A stretch of DNA of 64,000 nucleotides, from contig NC_065424.1 of the NCBI RefSeq assembly GCF_024362695.1, positions 1,586,786-1,650,785 of the forward strand, in the 5' to 3' direction. The translations under genes were made by a program, and so were the position numbers. This DNA comes from Pectinophora gossypiella (lineage: Eukaryota > Arthropoda > Insecta > Lepidoptera > Gelechiidae). Positions within the stretch are counted from its first letter, which is position 1, and each line of letters begins with the position of its first letter. Below are positions 10,621-20,769 of the stretch, one piece after another. The notes beneath the pieces are model-generated. The model saw nothing but the letters and a program-made list of their open reading frames with translations. It was not told the DNA's origin and did not search any database.

Positions 10621-10722
10621 ATTTTTATTCTCATTGTTGTCAATTATTCGTTCCATTAAAATCCATGGACTATATTTTAAACTTAGTAATATCGTTTAGA
10701 CTTCATAGGGAAAATAAGGCCA

Positions 10723-10782
10723 TTCGCCGTAAAGAGAGTCGCCGTAGCGCGGGTCGCCGTTTGGAAAGTCGCTGTCAACGCT
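10723..10782. repeat. 15-bp tandem repeat, four units
   Basis: Four consecutive 15-bp units begin TTCGCCGT, GTCGCCGT, GTCGCCGT and GTCGCTGT. The last seven bases of each unit vary. The period is a multiple of three, so one frame reads a VAV-x-R/K-like pentad repeat, but no longer frame contains it. Confidence 0.85.
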
Positions 10783-11260
10783 ACAATTCTATTGTAATAA
10801 GGCTGTTAGTTTTTTATTTTTTTAAATAAGTAAGTAAAGTAAGTAAAATGTTTATTTTTCATAAAAAAAATACAGAAAAGTTACAATTAAAACCCCACAA
10901 AACCAATTCCTCGGTTTGTCTGTGGGAGTGGAGTTCGCTTAGTTATTATGTTTTAAAATACTTACAGTCAACTTAAAGCTAAGAGATATTTTGCATAAGA
11001 TGTTTAAATAAAGACATACATCAAAATAATAATATAAATAAATTTAGTAAATTTATTTATATTGCACTCTTGACGTATGTCGACCGGCAGCATGTTGTGC
11101 AGATACGGTATAAAACAAAACAGCCTCGCGTTTGGCCACGTGACGATGAGGTCCAGGGTGGATCACGTTTACCTAGCAATTGCCTATTCACTGTAGCCTT
11201 GAAAACTCCCAGATTGTAACGAGTTGAAATAACAGACGACAGCAGACAATTCCAGTCCTT
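10783..11260. other. Unassigned; possible LINE 3' tail
   Basis: AAGTAAGTAAAGTAAGTAAA (about 10825-10850) followed by ATGTTTATTTTTCAT resembles an antisense LINE 3' end with a tetranucleotide tail. No further family evidence. Confidence 0.3.
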
Positions 11261-11272
11261 TGCTGTGGGCAT

Positions 11273-11610
11273 AACAGCCTCCGCGGTCTAGTGGTTAGAG
11301 CGTTAGGCTCAAGATCTGGAGGTCCGGGTCCGATTCCCGATGGGGACATTGTCGAAATCACTTTGTGAGACTGTCCTTTGTTTGGTAAGGGCTTTTCAGG
11401 CTTGAATCACCTGATTGTCCGAAAAAGTAAGATGATTCCGTGCTTCGGAAGGCACGTTAAGCCGTTGGTCCCGGCTATTAGCCGTAAAAACACCTCCACC
11501 AACCCGCAGTGGAGCAGCGTGGTGGAGTATGCTCCATGCCCCCTCCGGTTGATTGAGGGGAGGCCTGTGCCCAGCAGTGGGACGTATATAGGCAGTTTAT
11601 TATGTATGTA
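11273..11610 (+). mobile_element. SINE-C, full length, with TSD
   Basis: TGCTGTGGGCAT (11261-11272) and TGCTGTGGACAT (11611-11622) flank it with one mismatch in 12. The head has the A-box-like GGTCTAGTGG and a B-box-like GGTCCGATTCC. The body holds the shared central block, AACCCGCAGTGGAGCAGCGT, and a tail with CCCAGCAGTGGGACGTATAT. Confidence 0.92.
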
Positions 11611-11699
11611 TGCTGTGGACATCAAAAAGAAAGAGGCAAATATTACATTATTATGATATGTAAGTACTAAATTGCAGTTACGACGGACAAGACTTAAGT

Positions 11700-11812
11700 A
11701 CTTCTTCTATCGTGTGGGTTGTGAGGTGGATTACCAACCTCATCAACCCTGGTGTCAGGGTTATTATTGAGCCGCCAAAGGTCCCTGGCGAGACTCATGT
11801 AACGACACTACT
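11700..11812 (-). mobile_element. SINE-A 3' fragment
   Basis: Only the tail and the GAGCCGCCAAAGG block are present. Confidence 0.8.
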
Positions 11813-11847
11813 TCTTATACTTATACGTATTATTATTAATAATAATA

Positions 11848-11968
11848 ATAAAACACTTTATTGCACACAAATTTACAAAACATTTACAGGAAGGATAACC
11901 TCATTCTAAGGTGGGCAAAGGCGGCCTTATCGCTAAGAGCGATCTCTTCCAGACAACCTTCGGCAGAG
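11848..11968 (-). mobile_element. L-D LINE 3' end
   Basis: The plus strand reads CACTTTATTGCACACAAATT, then GGCGGCCTTATCGCTAAGAG. The same two blocks occur near 35205-35300 and, inverted, near 39845-39930. The AATAAAGTG at the 3' end fits a polyadenylation signal followed by a short tail. Confidence 0.65.
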
Positions 11969-12340
11969 GATATAGTACACTTACATACATATATTACTTA
12001 CTTACTATTACTTTACTTTTACTTAGTACTTATATTTTCTCTTTCTCCATCTACTCTACAATACCAAGGAGTTACGGGCACTTATAGACGAGAAATACCA
12101 GAACCCCAAAAGAAGTTCTCGGAAGAATATCAGACCCTTATCAGTATGAGACTTTTTAGCACTTTAGCCTCTCCAAAACAAACTTCGTAATCCACCACAA
12201 CTCAATGCAACTTTCAGACAATGTATCTTTCAAAGAAAATACATCGTAAAGGGAGTGAGTAATGAATCCCGGTAGAATATGCTGTATAATACTGAATAAC
12301 ACTGTATAATCTGAATAATATTCCGTATTGTCGCGGACTG
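11969..12340. other. Unassigned DNA
   Basis: No recognised element. Short repeats of TGTATAAT/CTGAATAA occur at 12270-12320. Confidence 0.35.
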
Positions 12341-12814
12341 GAGAGTGGAGATAGCACCGTGGAGTCTTTGTTCAGCCCACCTGTAGCCTGCTAGTGCTGG
12401 ACGAGTAGGGTTTGTCGATATATCGATAAAAAGTTGTCAATGGACTGAAGTTTTTTAAAAGCTCTATTTTTAAATCTTAATGGTGCCAAAATGATTTATT
12501 AGACATGAAATAAAATTAGATATATTTTTTAATTTAAAATTCAATTCTTTTCTACGTACTCATACACGCATCTGCCATAGCATGGTGTATTTAATTATGG
12601 CAACTTTAACTAACTTTTTTGTACTTTTTCCGTATTTGGCATTAACTACTTGACCGGACTTAATAAACTCAAATCAAGTGAAAAGAACAGTTAAATGTAT
12701 TTTCTTTATGAGACCAGTACAATTCGAATTGTATTTTTGCAATAACGATTTTTTTTAATACAGACTACCTACCACTTTACATTTATGATTTTGTGAGAAA
12801 ACTCCTTTCCATGG
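12340..12814. other. Unassigned DNA with a TATCGATA octamer
   Basis: The octamer TATCGATA lies within GTCGATATATCGATAAAA at about 12416-12433. It matches the insect DRE motif, but there is no open frame or other promoter sign nearby. Confidence 0.3.
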
Positions 12815-13240
12815 CTACTAGAGGGAGGGAGAGAGGAAGACCTAAAACCACGTGGTGGACAAATGTTTGCCGGCGAGATTCTTGACGCCGCTTGATTGGG
12901 ACGGCCTCCGTGGTTGAGCGTTGGGCTCACGATCCGGAGGTCCCGGGTTCGAATCCCGATACGTCCCCTATCACAAAAATTACTTTGTGATCCCTAGTTT
13001 AGTTAGGATATTACAGGCTGATCACCTGATGGTGCTTCGGAAGGCACATTCAGCCGTTGGTCCCGGTCATTAGTTACTGATGTGAGTAGTCGTTACATGA
13101 GCCATGTCAGGGGCCTTTGGCTCGATAATAACCGTGAGGGTTGATGAGGTTGGTAATTCACCTCACAACCTACACGATAGAAGAAGAAGATTGGGAAAGC
13201 CGACCCCGTATAACGGGAAGTGGCGAGGACAAAGAAGTTA
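12815..13240 (+). pseudogene. RTE-like LINE C-terminal remnant split by SINE-A
   Basis: Left of the SINE the sequence reads GRERGRPKTTWW. Right of it, the short stretch AAAGCCGACCCCG to about 13235 reads KADPV then REVARTKK after a stop. These look like the arginine-rich C-terminal end of an RTE-type LINE ORF. Several stops make it dead. Confidence 0.45.
12902..13188 (+). mobile_element. SINE-A with 8-bp TSD
   Basis: GATTGGGA flanks it at 12894-12901 and 13189-13196. The head has GGTTCGAATCC intact. About 20 bp are deleted just before the central block, and the GGCGGCTC block is partly lost. Confidence 0.88.
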
Positions 13241-13249
13241 AGTACCTAC

Positions 13250-13505
13250 CACTGACCGTCTGACCTTCCAACCCGCGAAGGGAAAATCAGCCCAATACAG
13301 GTTAGATCACATACCTCCGAAAATGCATTTCTCGGGAATGTGGGTTTCGTCACGATGTTTTCCTTCACCGCTGAGTATATGATAATTATAATAATAATAT
13401 ACGATCCAAACATGAATTTGACAACCATTTAGGCCTGTGGCCTGGATTCGAACCCGCGACCTCAAAGTGAGAGGCAAGCGTTCTACCAACTGGGGTACCA
13501 TATCG
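13250..13505 (-). mobile_element. SINE-D, antisense, lacking part of the tail
   Basis: On the minus strand it runs from a tRNA-like head (TTGGTAGAACGCTTGCCTCT, then GGTTCGAATCC) through GATTATCACGT-like, GAGAAATGCATTTTCGGAGG and GGGTTGGAAGGTCAGAC blocks. Confidence 0.88.
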
Positions 13506-13844
13506 ATACTCTTGACATACTTAGTACAAAAATAACATCACTATTACGATCGATAGGTACTACAGGTGGCCTAAAACCTGTATAAAATTTTGTATTGTAA
13601 CAGAGTATACTTACTATGAATATAGCTTAGTTAAGCGCACCTGAATCTTTGCGCTAGCGATGGGAACATCTCGCCTAACAAGTTATCGAAATAACGAAAC
13701 ACAAATATGATAACTATATCTGAATACTGAAAATATTCTCACATAGTGAACGAGTGCTTTACATCGGTTCCTGCATTGTGTGACGGAAGCGGCAGAGACT
13801 TGATTGAGGGAGCTTAAACTGGACATATGATACACGCACCTCTC
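13506..13844. other. Unassigned DNA
   Basis: Nothing recognised. Confidence 0.35.
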
Positions 13845-13896
13845 TGTCTCTCTCTCTGCTTACCCTGGTGGGAAATAGGCGTGAGTTTATATACGT
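13845..13896 (+). repeat. RTE-3 LINE 3' end fragment
   Basis: CTCTGCTTACCCTGGTGGGAA followed by a GTATGTATGT-like tail matches the 3' end at 34655-34700. Confidence 0.55.
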
Positions 13897-14149
13897 ATGT
13901 ATGTATTATTATGATGCACGCAGGATATGCTTGCCATATACAATAATAATAATATTTTTTCCAGAATGAGCAATATACCATGGACGTGAATTAATTTATT
14001 CTCTTTAATTAAAAATTTGAAAAATAAAGAAATATTAAATAATTATTCAGGTTATTATTACAGTGCAAGAAAGAAACCTTTCAAAGCACATAATACATTA
14101 TTTTCAACGGAACTCGGCCAATCTGTGAAAGAAAACATCCATTCACAAA

Positions 14150-14215
14150 AGTCAACATACACACACAGTAGTCACACATACATAAACTCACGCCCGTAGT
14201 TCCTAATGGGGAGGG
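14150..14215 (-). repeat. Degenerate RTE-3 3' end
   Basis: ACATACATAAACTCACGCC matches, in antisense, the terminal segment of the RTE-3 copies at 22250 and 28790. Confidence 0.45.
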
Positions 14216-14398
14216 CAGAACCACTAGTAATCAAAGACACTGCTAATGCGAAGTTCTAAGATGGATCCTTATGGTGACAAGAAATCAGCCTATTGTCCGT
14301 AACAATTGACAATCACAAAACACGAAAAAGAACTAAATAATCGATAAAGAGTTGTTAATTATTTTATTATTTATAATATTATTTATTATATGCAATAT

Positions 14399-14470
14399 TT
14401 TTGACAAATCTTCAGGTTAGGTAAGCGGACCCTGTGAAAAACGGAATAATGCTACGGGGATGATGATGAT
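14399..14470 (+). mobile_element. SINE-D tail fragment
   Basis: TTCAGGTTAGGTAAGCGGAC, then CTGTGAAAAACGG and GATGATGATGAT, as in the 3' end of the complete copy at 46244-46579. Another tail-like piece lies at 14654-14725. Confidence 0.7.
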
Positions 14471-14599
14471 TATATTATCGATAATATAAAGAAATATTTG
14501 CATAAGGTTTATATGTCAGAATATGATGATGTCAGGATCAAATGTCAGAATAATCGTTGCAGACAGCGGAGACACATCATAAACCTGGCCTTATACAGC

Positions 14600-14850
14600 A
14601 AGCACCTCACAATCTTGAGGTCTCGTGGTCTTGGGTTCGATTCCCATTGGATATATTATGTCAAATCTTTATTTTAGGTAAGTAGACCCTGTGAAATACA
14701 AGGTAACGCTGAAGAAGATGATAGTAAGGATATTGCGAACTGAAGCCACTGGTCTTATTTAGGTATATAAGTGAGTACAGTAGTCGATATAGGAGTTGTG
14801 TCAAGGACGTTTGGCTGCTCAATAATAACCCTGATACAGGCAAGGTGAGG
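14600..14850 (+). repeat. Decayed tRNA-like and SINE fragments
   Basis: CTTGAGGTCTCGTGG and TTGGGTTCGATTCCCATTGG (about 14613-14651) look like a tRNA-type T arm. A SINE-D tail fragment and then a weak SINE-A piece (GGCTGCTCAATAATAACCCT) follow. All are degraded. Confidence 0.45.
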
Positions 14851-15025
14851 CAAGTCTCCTCTGATGTCACGATTATCGATAGTTTTACAATATACTTTCG
14901 AAACAACACTAGTACACAGTAAAACGTGTTCAGCCGTGTCTGGAAACTGACAGCTGACTTGTTATTTTAGCACGACTCTTGCAGTCAATATTTTTATATA
15001 TTTTAACTAGCAGTATATCAACATT

Positions 15026-15234
15026 CAGACTGATGACCTGATTGTCCGAAAGCAAAATTATCCATGCTTCGGAAGGCACGTTAAGCCATTGGTCCTACTT
15101 TACTACTTACTGATGTAAGTTAGTAGTAGTAACATGAGCCATGTCAGGGGCCTTTGGCGGCTCAATAATAACCCTGACACCAGGGTTGATAGGGTTGGTA
15201 ATCCACGTCACAACCCACAGATAGAAGAAGAAGA
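15026..15234 (+). mobile_element. SINE-A, 5'-truncated
   Basis: It starts at the ACCTGATTGTCCGAAAG block and continues through the central block to GATAGAAGAAGAAGATT. The head is absent. Confidence 0.88.
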
Positions 15235-15357
15235 TTAACAAAAAACACACCCGAAGGTGATTCGATTTGCTAATGTCTTAAAAGGCGTCTACATTCTCTA
15301 TACCCGTAATATGCGGCCCTGACATTCACTCCAAACCACAACTTTAAATACGAATCA

Positions 15358-15690
15358 GAATTATTTATTCAACGTAATTATCATAGAAAAAATTGTTTAA
15401 GGTCAATTTAACATTTTTGAATCTACGTCATTTCGCAAGGTGTTATGGCTGAGGAGACGAAATGACAAAAATCTGCAACAGCAGCACATCTTTTAAATAA
15501 TAGTATACATTACAAGCTGTTTAATAACTAGAGAAACACAATTAATATTTAAGACATTTCTATCATTTAGGTAATCATCTTATAATAAGATTTTTTACAT
15601 AAGTGAGTTTAACGTGAGCTTTAAATTTATATTATGACAAATTCAAAATACTGTCTGGTATTTTATTTTAAACACGTATACATAACCCCT
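15358..15690 (-). pseudogene. Second L-A LINE 3' end, decayed
   Basis: The minus strand repeats the last part of the L-A element at 5547-7926: C-terminal codons (NKIPD, then KFKAHVKLT) with stops inserted, then the same 3' UTR with CTGTTGCAG, TCATTTCG and CATAACACCTTGCGAAATGA. It is a dead 5'-truncated copy and marks the tail end of the family. Confidence 0.85.
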
Positions 15691-16022
15691 TCAAAGATGA
15701 TATAAGATGATATACGATATCTATGAACGATATTTTAGAAGATATGAATGCATGGGATTAACTGTCTGAGAACTGATATTAGGCAGCTAAATTACTCAAT
15801 TGTATACCAATATTTTATGTTTATTTTTATTTATTTTAAAGACCGTCTAGGGCCCTGTGCCGAGGTTTCTCTTGCAGCTTCTTTTCCCCGGCTATACAGG
15901 TTGTGAGAAGCTGCAGTAGTTTTAGGCGGATGAGACGTTCGTTATGTAAAAATTGACGATTTAAAGTGTAACTATGTTACCTACTGAATAAAGATATTTT
16001 TGAATTTAAATTTGAATTTGAA
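15690..16022 (+). mobile_element. L-C LINE 3' end
   Basis: It shares GAAGATATGAATGCATGGGA, GGTTGTGAGAAGCTGCAGTA and GGCGGATGAGACGTTCGTTA with 23853-24150. It ends at AATAAAGATATTTTTGAATT with a TTTGAATT tail. The final codons preceding the UTR (AWD-stop) are clearer at 23590. Confidence 0.85.
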
Positions 16023-16204
16023 CCTAATACACTGTTTCCACGCTTTATATTGTGTCAGTTTCTGTTGCATGCTTTCAACATAATACGGTTTTCATACAGT
16101 GGGGACTATCTCAGTGTTGCTATACATAACATTCAGAATATATTCTGATATGTGCCGCTGAAAGCCTGAGTTGTGATATTTTAGAATCGAAATGCAAGAA
16201 TAAC

Positions 16205-16460
16205 GTAACATTCTCTCTTTCTTTATTTAAGAGCTGCGCTCTTGTCGGTGGAGTAATCGCCATTCCTCTCTTCTTCCCGCCAAAACCTTCACCTCCCGAT
16301 ACGACACGACCTGCACCTTTTCTTTTATTTGTTTCATAAATGTTCTCCTAGGTCTACCCCTTCCTCTCTTCCCTTCAAGTTTTCCTTCTATGATGTTTTT
16401 TATAAATGATTCGTGACGTATCAGCATTCTACAGGTTTTATACTTTCCATTACTAGACAC
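16205..16460 (-). pseudogene. RTE-2 LINE C-terminal fragment
   Basis: The antisense frame (77 codons, stop near 16227) carries KGKRGRGRPRRTF-like basic sequence, VSYREVKVLAGRREEW and LLHRQERSS before the stop. This is the C-terminal tail typical of RTE-type LINE ORF2 proteins. RT and endonuclease domains are missing. The same end recurs at 2337, 32842, 45083 and 55095. Confidence 0.75.
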
Positions 16461-16584
16461 AGCGTAGTACAGTTAGTGCAGTAAACCAGTGGTCCTAGGT
16501 TCGATTTTGACTCCCTCCATAATGGATAGGGTATATTCCACCACCTTAACCCTTTATCTCACGACTATATTCTAAATTCGGCTA

Positions 16585-16765
16585 GCCAGAGGTACCTACA
16601 TCAATCGCAAGATGAACTAAGTACCCACACCTTACCGAGCTTTCTGTTAGACAAACGCACAAGGTGATACGAGTATAAAGGTCGAGTGAACTGTGTCTAT
16701 AAAAACTGCAATTAAGATAAATTAATAAGTGATTGGTACAAGTCCGGTAAGTACCCGGGTTAGAG
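16585..16765 (+). repeat. Repeat E, longer copy
   Basis: It carries CATCGCAAGATGA-like sequence, GAACTAAGTACCCACACC, CCGAGCTTTCTGTTAGAC and then AATTAATAAGTGATTGGT. The tail block recurs at 28150 and 43228, which helps define the family. Confidence 0.65.
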
Positions 16766-16849
16766 CTTAAGTAAAAAAAAATAAACAATAAATTAAGTTA
16801 AATAAAAATAATAATAGTTTATTTTATTCTTATTCTTAAAAGTAAATAA

Positions 16850-16978
16850 AAGCAAAATAATTAAACAAGACTAAAAATAAAGCAAATTGAAATTAAAAAA
16901 TATTCAACAAAACTAAAAAATATATTTTTTTAGTATAAAATTGATTTATTTTTAGTCGTGTTTAATTATTTTAGTTTT
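16850..16978. repeat. AT-rich inverted repeat
   Basis: AAAATAATTAAACAAGACTA at about 16853 pairs with TAGTCGTGTTTAATTATTTT at about 16953, giving a stem near 28 bp with one or two mismatches. It may be a small foldback element or an AT-rich hairpin. Confidence 0.55.
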
Positions 16979-17352
16979 ATTTAATTTTATTTTGTTTGTC
17001 TAGTTTATTTATGTACTGTAAGTAACTGTTTTGTTGACGATGTAAATATTTTTTGTTATTTAAAAAATACTGTTGAACACGACACTTTCACAACTAATTA
17101 TTCAGAGGAAACTAAGCACTCGCGTTTGTGCATCGGTCTGTGCATATACAATTTCCCTCACTTGGTGCAACTAAGTGACGGAACTTATTCACTCTTCATG
17201 TACTGTTCCGGCTGAAACGCTTTTCCATTTTCCACGAAATTGACGCTTTAATGACTGAAAAATTACAGTCACTTCTTTTTTTATTGTGTAAAAATGTCCC
17301 AGGTTTAATTCTCGCTGGACACGTAATTTGCTTTTATCAATTTAAGTACACA
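16979..17352. other. Unassigned DNA
   Basis: AT-rich, without a recognised element. Confidence 0.35.
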
Positions 17353-17366
17353 TTAATTCTTTTTAC
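17353..17366. repeat. Left 14-bp direct repeat of the composite insertion
   Basis: TTAATTCTTTTTAC here recurs exactly at 20770-20783 and brackets the SINE-C fragment plus L-B. Confidence 0.7.
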
Positions 17367-17502
17367 CGTTGGTCCCGGCTATTAGCCGTAAAATCACCTC
17401 CACCAACCCGCAGTGGAGCAGCGTGGTGGAGTATGCTCCATACCCCCTCCGGTTGATTGAGGGGAGGCCTGTGCCCAGCAGTGGGACGTATATAGGCTGT
17501 TT
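17367..17502 (+). mobile_element. SINE-C 3' fragment joined to the L-B tail
   Basis: It begins inside the shared central block (CGTTGGTCCCGG) and runs to the normal SINE-C 3' end. The 3' ends of SINE-C and L-B meet at about 17505. Confidence 0.88.
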
Positions 17503-20500
17503 ATGTTATATTCATATTCATATTCATAATTTATTGGTAATAATTCGTATTACATGTCAAGATAAAAATTAGTCACATTACAATATTAAAAATTAAAATA
17601 AAATTGTTACATCAATACATTCATACAAATAATGTACCTACACAATATTTGAACTGTACTGTCCAGTACCTAATTATCTAAATTACAAATTAATAAATTC
17701 ATCGTAACTGTAGAACGTGTGCTCAAGAAGCCAACGTTTGAGTCGCGATTTAAAACAAGGTATAGACGGTGCGTCAGTGACGTGTGTCGGCAGTTTATTG
17801 TACACCGACGGGCCCATGACGTGGGTCAGCCGATCGGACTTTGCGAGTCTGTGACGAACACCTACCAGTCTACCACCACTCCGCAGGTTGCGTCCATGCA
17901 CCTCCCTAGCCGTTATGTATTCGTCTAGGTTACAGCGCACATAAGTGGCTACCTGCAGCACGACTATGGACGGCAGTGTCAGGATACCCAGAGACCTAAA
18001 TAGCGGCTTTGCGGACGTATCTTTTGGCACCTGTACAATAGCCCTGACGGCTCTCTTCTGCATGCGGAAGACTCGCTCCCAGTCAGCAGCGCGTCCCCAC
18101 AGCTCTGCGCCGTATTGTACGAGCGAATGCACAGTGGCAAAGTAACTTGAGCGGACTACATTTTTGGGCACAACTCTCGCTAGCCTTCGGAGTGCGAAGC
18201 ATGCGCTCCCTATCCTTTTGCAAAGCTTCTCGATATGTGCTTCCCATTTTAAGCCGCGATCTAATTCAAAGCCCAAAAATGTAGTTGCTTGCACCTGCTC
18301 TATTTTTGTATTGTCTACAAAAACCGTCAAGTCCCTCGGATATCTTCCACCAAGATGAAAATGGAGAAAGTGTGTCTTTTTTAGGTTTAACGCGAGCCCG
18401 TTGCCACGGAAGTATTGGGCTAACTGGGTCGCCGCCTCATTCAGTTTCTGCTCAAGCTCGTTAATAGTGGGTGAGCAGATTACACCGGCAACATCGTCCG
18501 CATACATGAGGATTTCCCCTGCTGTGACTGCCTCGGGAAGATCGTTGAGGAGCAGCGAGAACAGAATGTTAGAGACGGATGACCCCTGCGCTACACCCAT
18601 CGACGTGGTTAGTGGTACTGACCTCACTCTCCCTCCATCGCTCACGACTACTTGTGACCGGTCGTGAAGAATGTCGGTTAGCAGTGCATGTGCCCGTCCA
18701 ACTATCCCATAGTGCTGCAGTTTAATTGCGAGTACGTCATGGTCAGCCACATCGAAGGCCTTCGACAAGTCGCAGCACAGGACTGCCACCTGCAACTTGC
18801 GCTCTCGGGCGTCGGCCACCCGGCGCAGGAGCTCCCGCGCCAGGGTGGTAGTGGAGCGACCTTCGCGGTACGCGTGTTGCCGATCGGACAGCGCATTCGT
18901 TGACTGCAAATAATCCGCCAACCGGGAGCAGAGCCCATTCTCAAATATTTTCGCCACAGCCGGTATGATGGAAACCGGTCTGTATCCGTCAATATCCTCT
19001 CTTTTTCCCTTTCCTTTGAAAAGAGGTGACACCTTACTTATTTTCAAATGCTGCGGGTACACTCCTTCTTCGAGACATCTATTAAATAAACGCGCTAGCA
19101 CAGGCGCTAGTGGATAAGCGGCAATATTTATTAGCTGCATTGATATGTCATAGATGTCTTTCGTAGGCTTGTGAGGTATACGAGCAGTTATAATGCAATA
19201 TACCTCATGCGCACTGAACGTTCGGAGTCGCAGACAGCGGTCGGCCAGCGGGCGTGCTGCGCGCAACGCGGCGCTCACCTGTGACAGGTCAGCACGCGGG
19301 GCGCCGCACGCTGCCGCTGCTCCTGTGAACCTAGCATTTATTGCATTCGCTGCAGCTGCTTTAGATGAGAATTTTATTCCATTCGCGTCAGTTACTACGT
19401 CGGTAACTTCGATCCTGGGACTGGAACTTAATCCTCTCTCTTTGTTTATAATTTGCCACATAGATTTGGCAACATTTGGACTGTTTATCATTAATTTATT
19501 ATAATAATTATATTTGCTGCGTCTTATTAATTCTTTGTATGTTTTATTAGTTAAATTAATTAAATCTTTAATAATGTCAAGTTGTGGAAATTGATTACCT
19601 AATTTTATAATGTCAAATAATAATGATTTAGTTGTGAAAATGTCATCAGAAATCCATGAATTACTTTTAGAATTATTAATTTTTTTGAGTGGAAAGCAAA
19701 TGTCAATATTATTACGAACTACATTAGTTATGGACATCGCCATCTCGGCGGCAGTACCTCCATAGCGAGTCAGCATCTCTGTCCAGTCGATGCTATCTAG
19801 AGATAGCACAAAGTTACGACGGTTAGTAGCAGAGAATGTGCGGGCAATCCTCATCAACGGGCGGGGCGCGCGCCGGTCGAACACTACTTCACTGCGCACC
19901 GCTAAATGGTCGCCTATGTCTGTGGTCACTGGTTCACACAACATACCTCCAGTACGGTTGGTGTACACATGATCAAGACTTGTGGCAGAGTGGGTAGTTA
20001 TTCTAGTAGGAAAGTCTACATGGCATCTAAAACTATAGGTAGACAGGATTTCACATAGCGTTTTTTTTTGTTCCCTGTCGTATCGTGAATAACCTAAGTT
20101 GTCAATGTTTGTGTCACCCACTATAATGCATTCCCTGTCAAGTTCGTCAATCTTCTCAAGCACACGTTCTAGGTGGGTCAAGAAGTCATAAGCATCAACT
20201 AGATTCGTCCTATAAATACATACAATTATTACATTAAAATCGATTAATTCTATTGCAGATACCTCACAATATAACTCAACAGATAACTGTTGTAACTCGG
20301 TCACTTCAACAGCCTTTAAATTGTTTTTTACAAACAAACATGATCCACCGTGTGTCGTTCCTAGACGACAGTAGCAAGATACTAATACGTATTCTTCCAA
20401 GTTTATACACATAAGTTTGTCTTTGGTAAGCCAATGCTCAGTAATAGCTAGAACGTCACACTTTAGATCCGTTCTTAATAGCACTTCCAACCTATCAGTC

Positions 20501-20769
20501 TTATTATTAAGAGATTGAACGTTCTGTAAACAAATAACAATTTTACGTGATGGTGGTGCGTCATTCGTAATAACCGAAGTGGACGTATGCGCGTGCGCTT
20601 GCTTACTGGGAGCCGGTTCCGAGTGCGGCGACTGCTGGCGGCGCGGCGGCTGCGGTCCCCCGCTGCTCGCGGGGACGGACGAGAAACCAGTTGCTGATTC
20701 GAACGCCGGGTGGCCACAAAGTCGGCGACATCAGTCGCGCATGTTATTTGCGCGCATATATTATGTATG
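17503..20769 (-). mobile_element. L-B LINE insertion
   Basis: Read on the minus strand, the 5' end is truncated at about 20769, just upstream of the endonuclease. The 3' UTR after 17683 ends AATAAATTATGAATATGAAT, a hexamer-repeat tail rather than poly(A). An overlapping frame at 20475-20825 (contains ADFVATRRSN) crosses the 5' junction, so it is not a separate intact gene. It could hold a little true N-terminal coding sequence joined by a frameshift. Confidence 0.85.
17683..20730 (-). CDS. Non-LTR retrotransposon L-B ORF2: endonuclease and reverse transcriptase
   Basis: The frame is open from just below a TGA at 20731-20733 to a stop at 17683, 1015 codons. No ATG precedes the endonuclease; an internal TTG gives 935 residues. 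The endonuclease fold begins with CLQNVQSLNNK (C codon near 20532). In the 935-residue numbering it continues with ITEHWL at 15-21, GDTNID at 125-130, SLDHVYTN at 171-178 and DHLAV at 194-198, the metal-binding and catalytic landmarks of APE-type nucleases. RT follows: GYRPVSIIPAVAKIFE at 502-517, CCDLSKAFDVADHD at 572-585, GVAQGSSVS at 632-640 and YADD at 663-666. The C-terminal AELWGRAAD and QKRAVRAI are shared with L-A. ORF1 is absent. No stop interrupts either domain. The Jockey/CR1 group is likely; the clade is uncertain. Confidence 0.94.
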   Translation of the reverse strand, partial: CRRLCGHPAFESATGFSSVPASSGGPQPPRRQQSPHSEPAPSKQAHAHTSTSVITNDAPPSRKIVICLQNVQSLNNKTDRLEVLLRTDLKCDVLAITEHWLTKDKLMCINLEEYVLVSCYCRLGTTHGGSCLFVKNNLKAVEVTELQQLSVELYCEVSAIELIDFNVIIVCIYRTNLVDAYDFLTHLERVLEKIDELDRECIIVGDTNIDNLGYSRYDREQKKTLCEILSTYSFRCHVDFPTRITTHSATSLDHVYTNRTGGMLCEPVTTDIGDHLAVRSEVVFDRRAPRPLMRIARTFSATNRRNFVLSLDSIDWTEMLTRYGGTAAEMAMSITNVVRNNIDICFPLKKINNSKSNSWISDDIFTTKSLLFDIIKLGNQFPQLDIIKDLINLTNKTYKELIRRSKYNYYNKLMINSPNVAKSMWQIINKERGLSSSPRIEVTDVVTDANGIKFSSKAAAANAINARFTGAAAACGAPRADLSQVSAALRAARPLADRCLRLRTFSAHEVYCIITARIPHKPTKDIYDISMQLINIAAYPLAPVLARLFNRCLEEGVYPQHLKISKVSPLFKGKGKREDIDGYRPVSIIPAVAKIFENGLCSRLADYLQSTNALSDRQHAYREGRSTTTLARELLRRVADARERKLQVAVLCCDLSKAFDVADHDVLAIKLQHYGIVGRAHALLTDILHDRSQVVVSDGGRVRSVPLTTSMGVAQGSSVSNILFSLLLNDLPEAVTAGEILMYADDVAGVICSPTINELEQKLNEAATQLAQYFRGNGLALNLKKTHFLHFHLGGRYPRDLTVFVDNTKIEQVQATTFLGFELDRGLKWEAHIEKLCKRIGSACFALRRLARVVPKNVVRSSYFATVHSLVQYGAELWGRAADWERVFRMQKRAVRAIVQVPKDTSAKPLFRSLGILTLPSIVVLQVATYVRCNLDEYITAREVHGRNLRSGGRLVGVRHRLAKSDRLTHVMGPSVYNKLPTHVTDAPSIPCFKSRLKRWLLEHTFYSYDEFINL

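Noticed and set aside
12894..13196. Longer TSD extending into the SINE tail
   Set aside because: The tail AAGAAGAAGA belongs to the family consensus, so only GATTGGGA can be counted.
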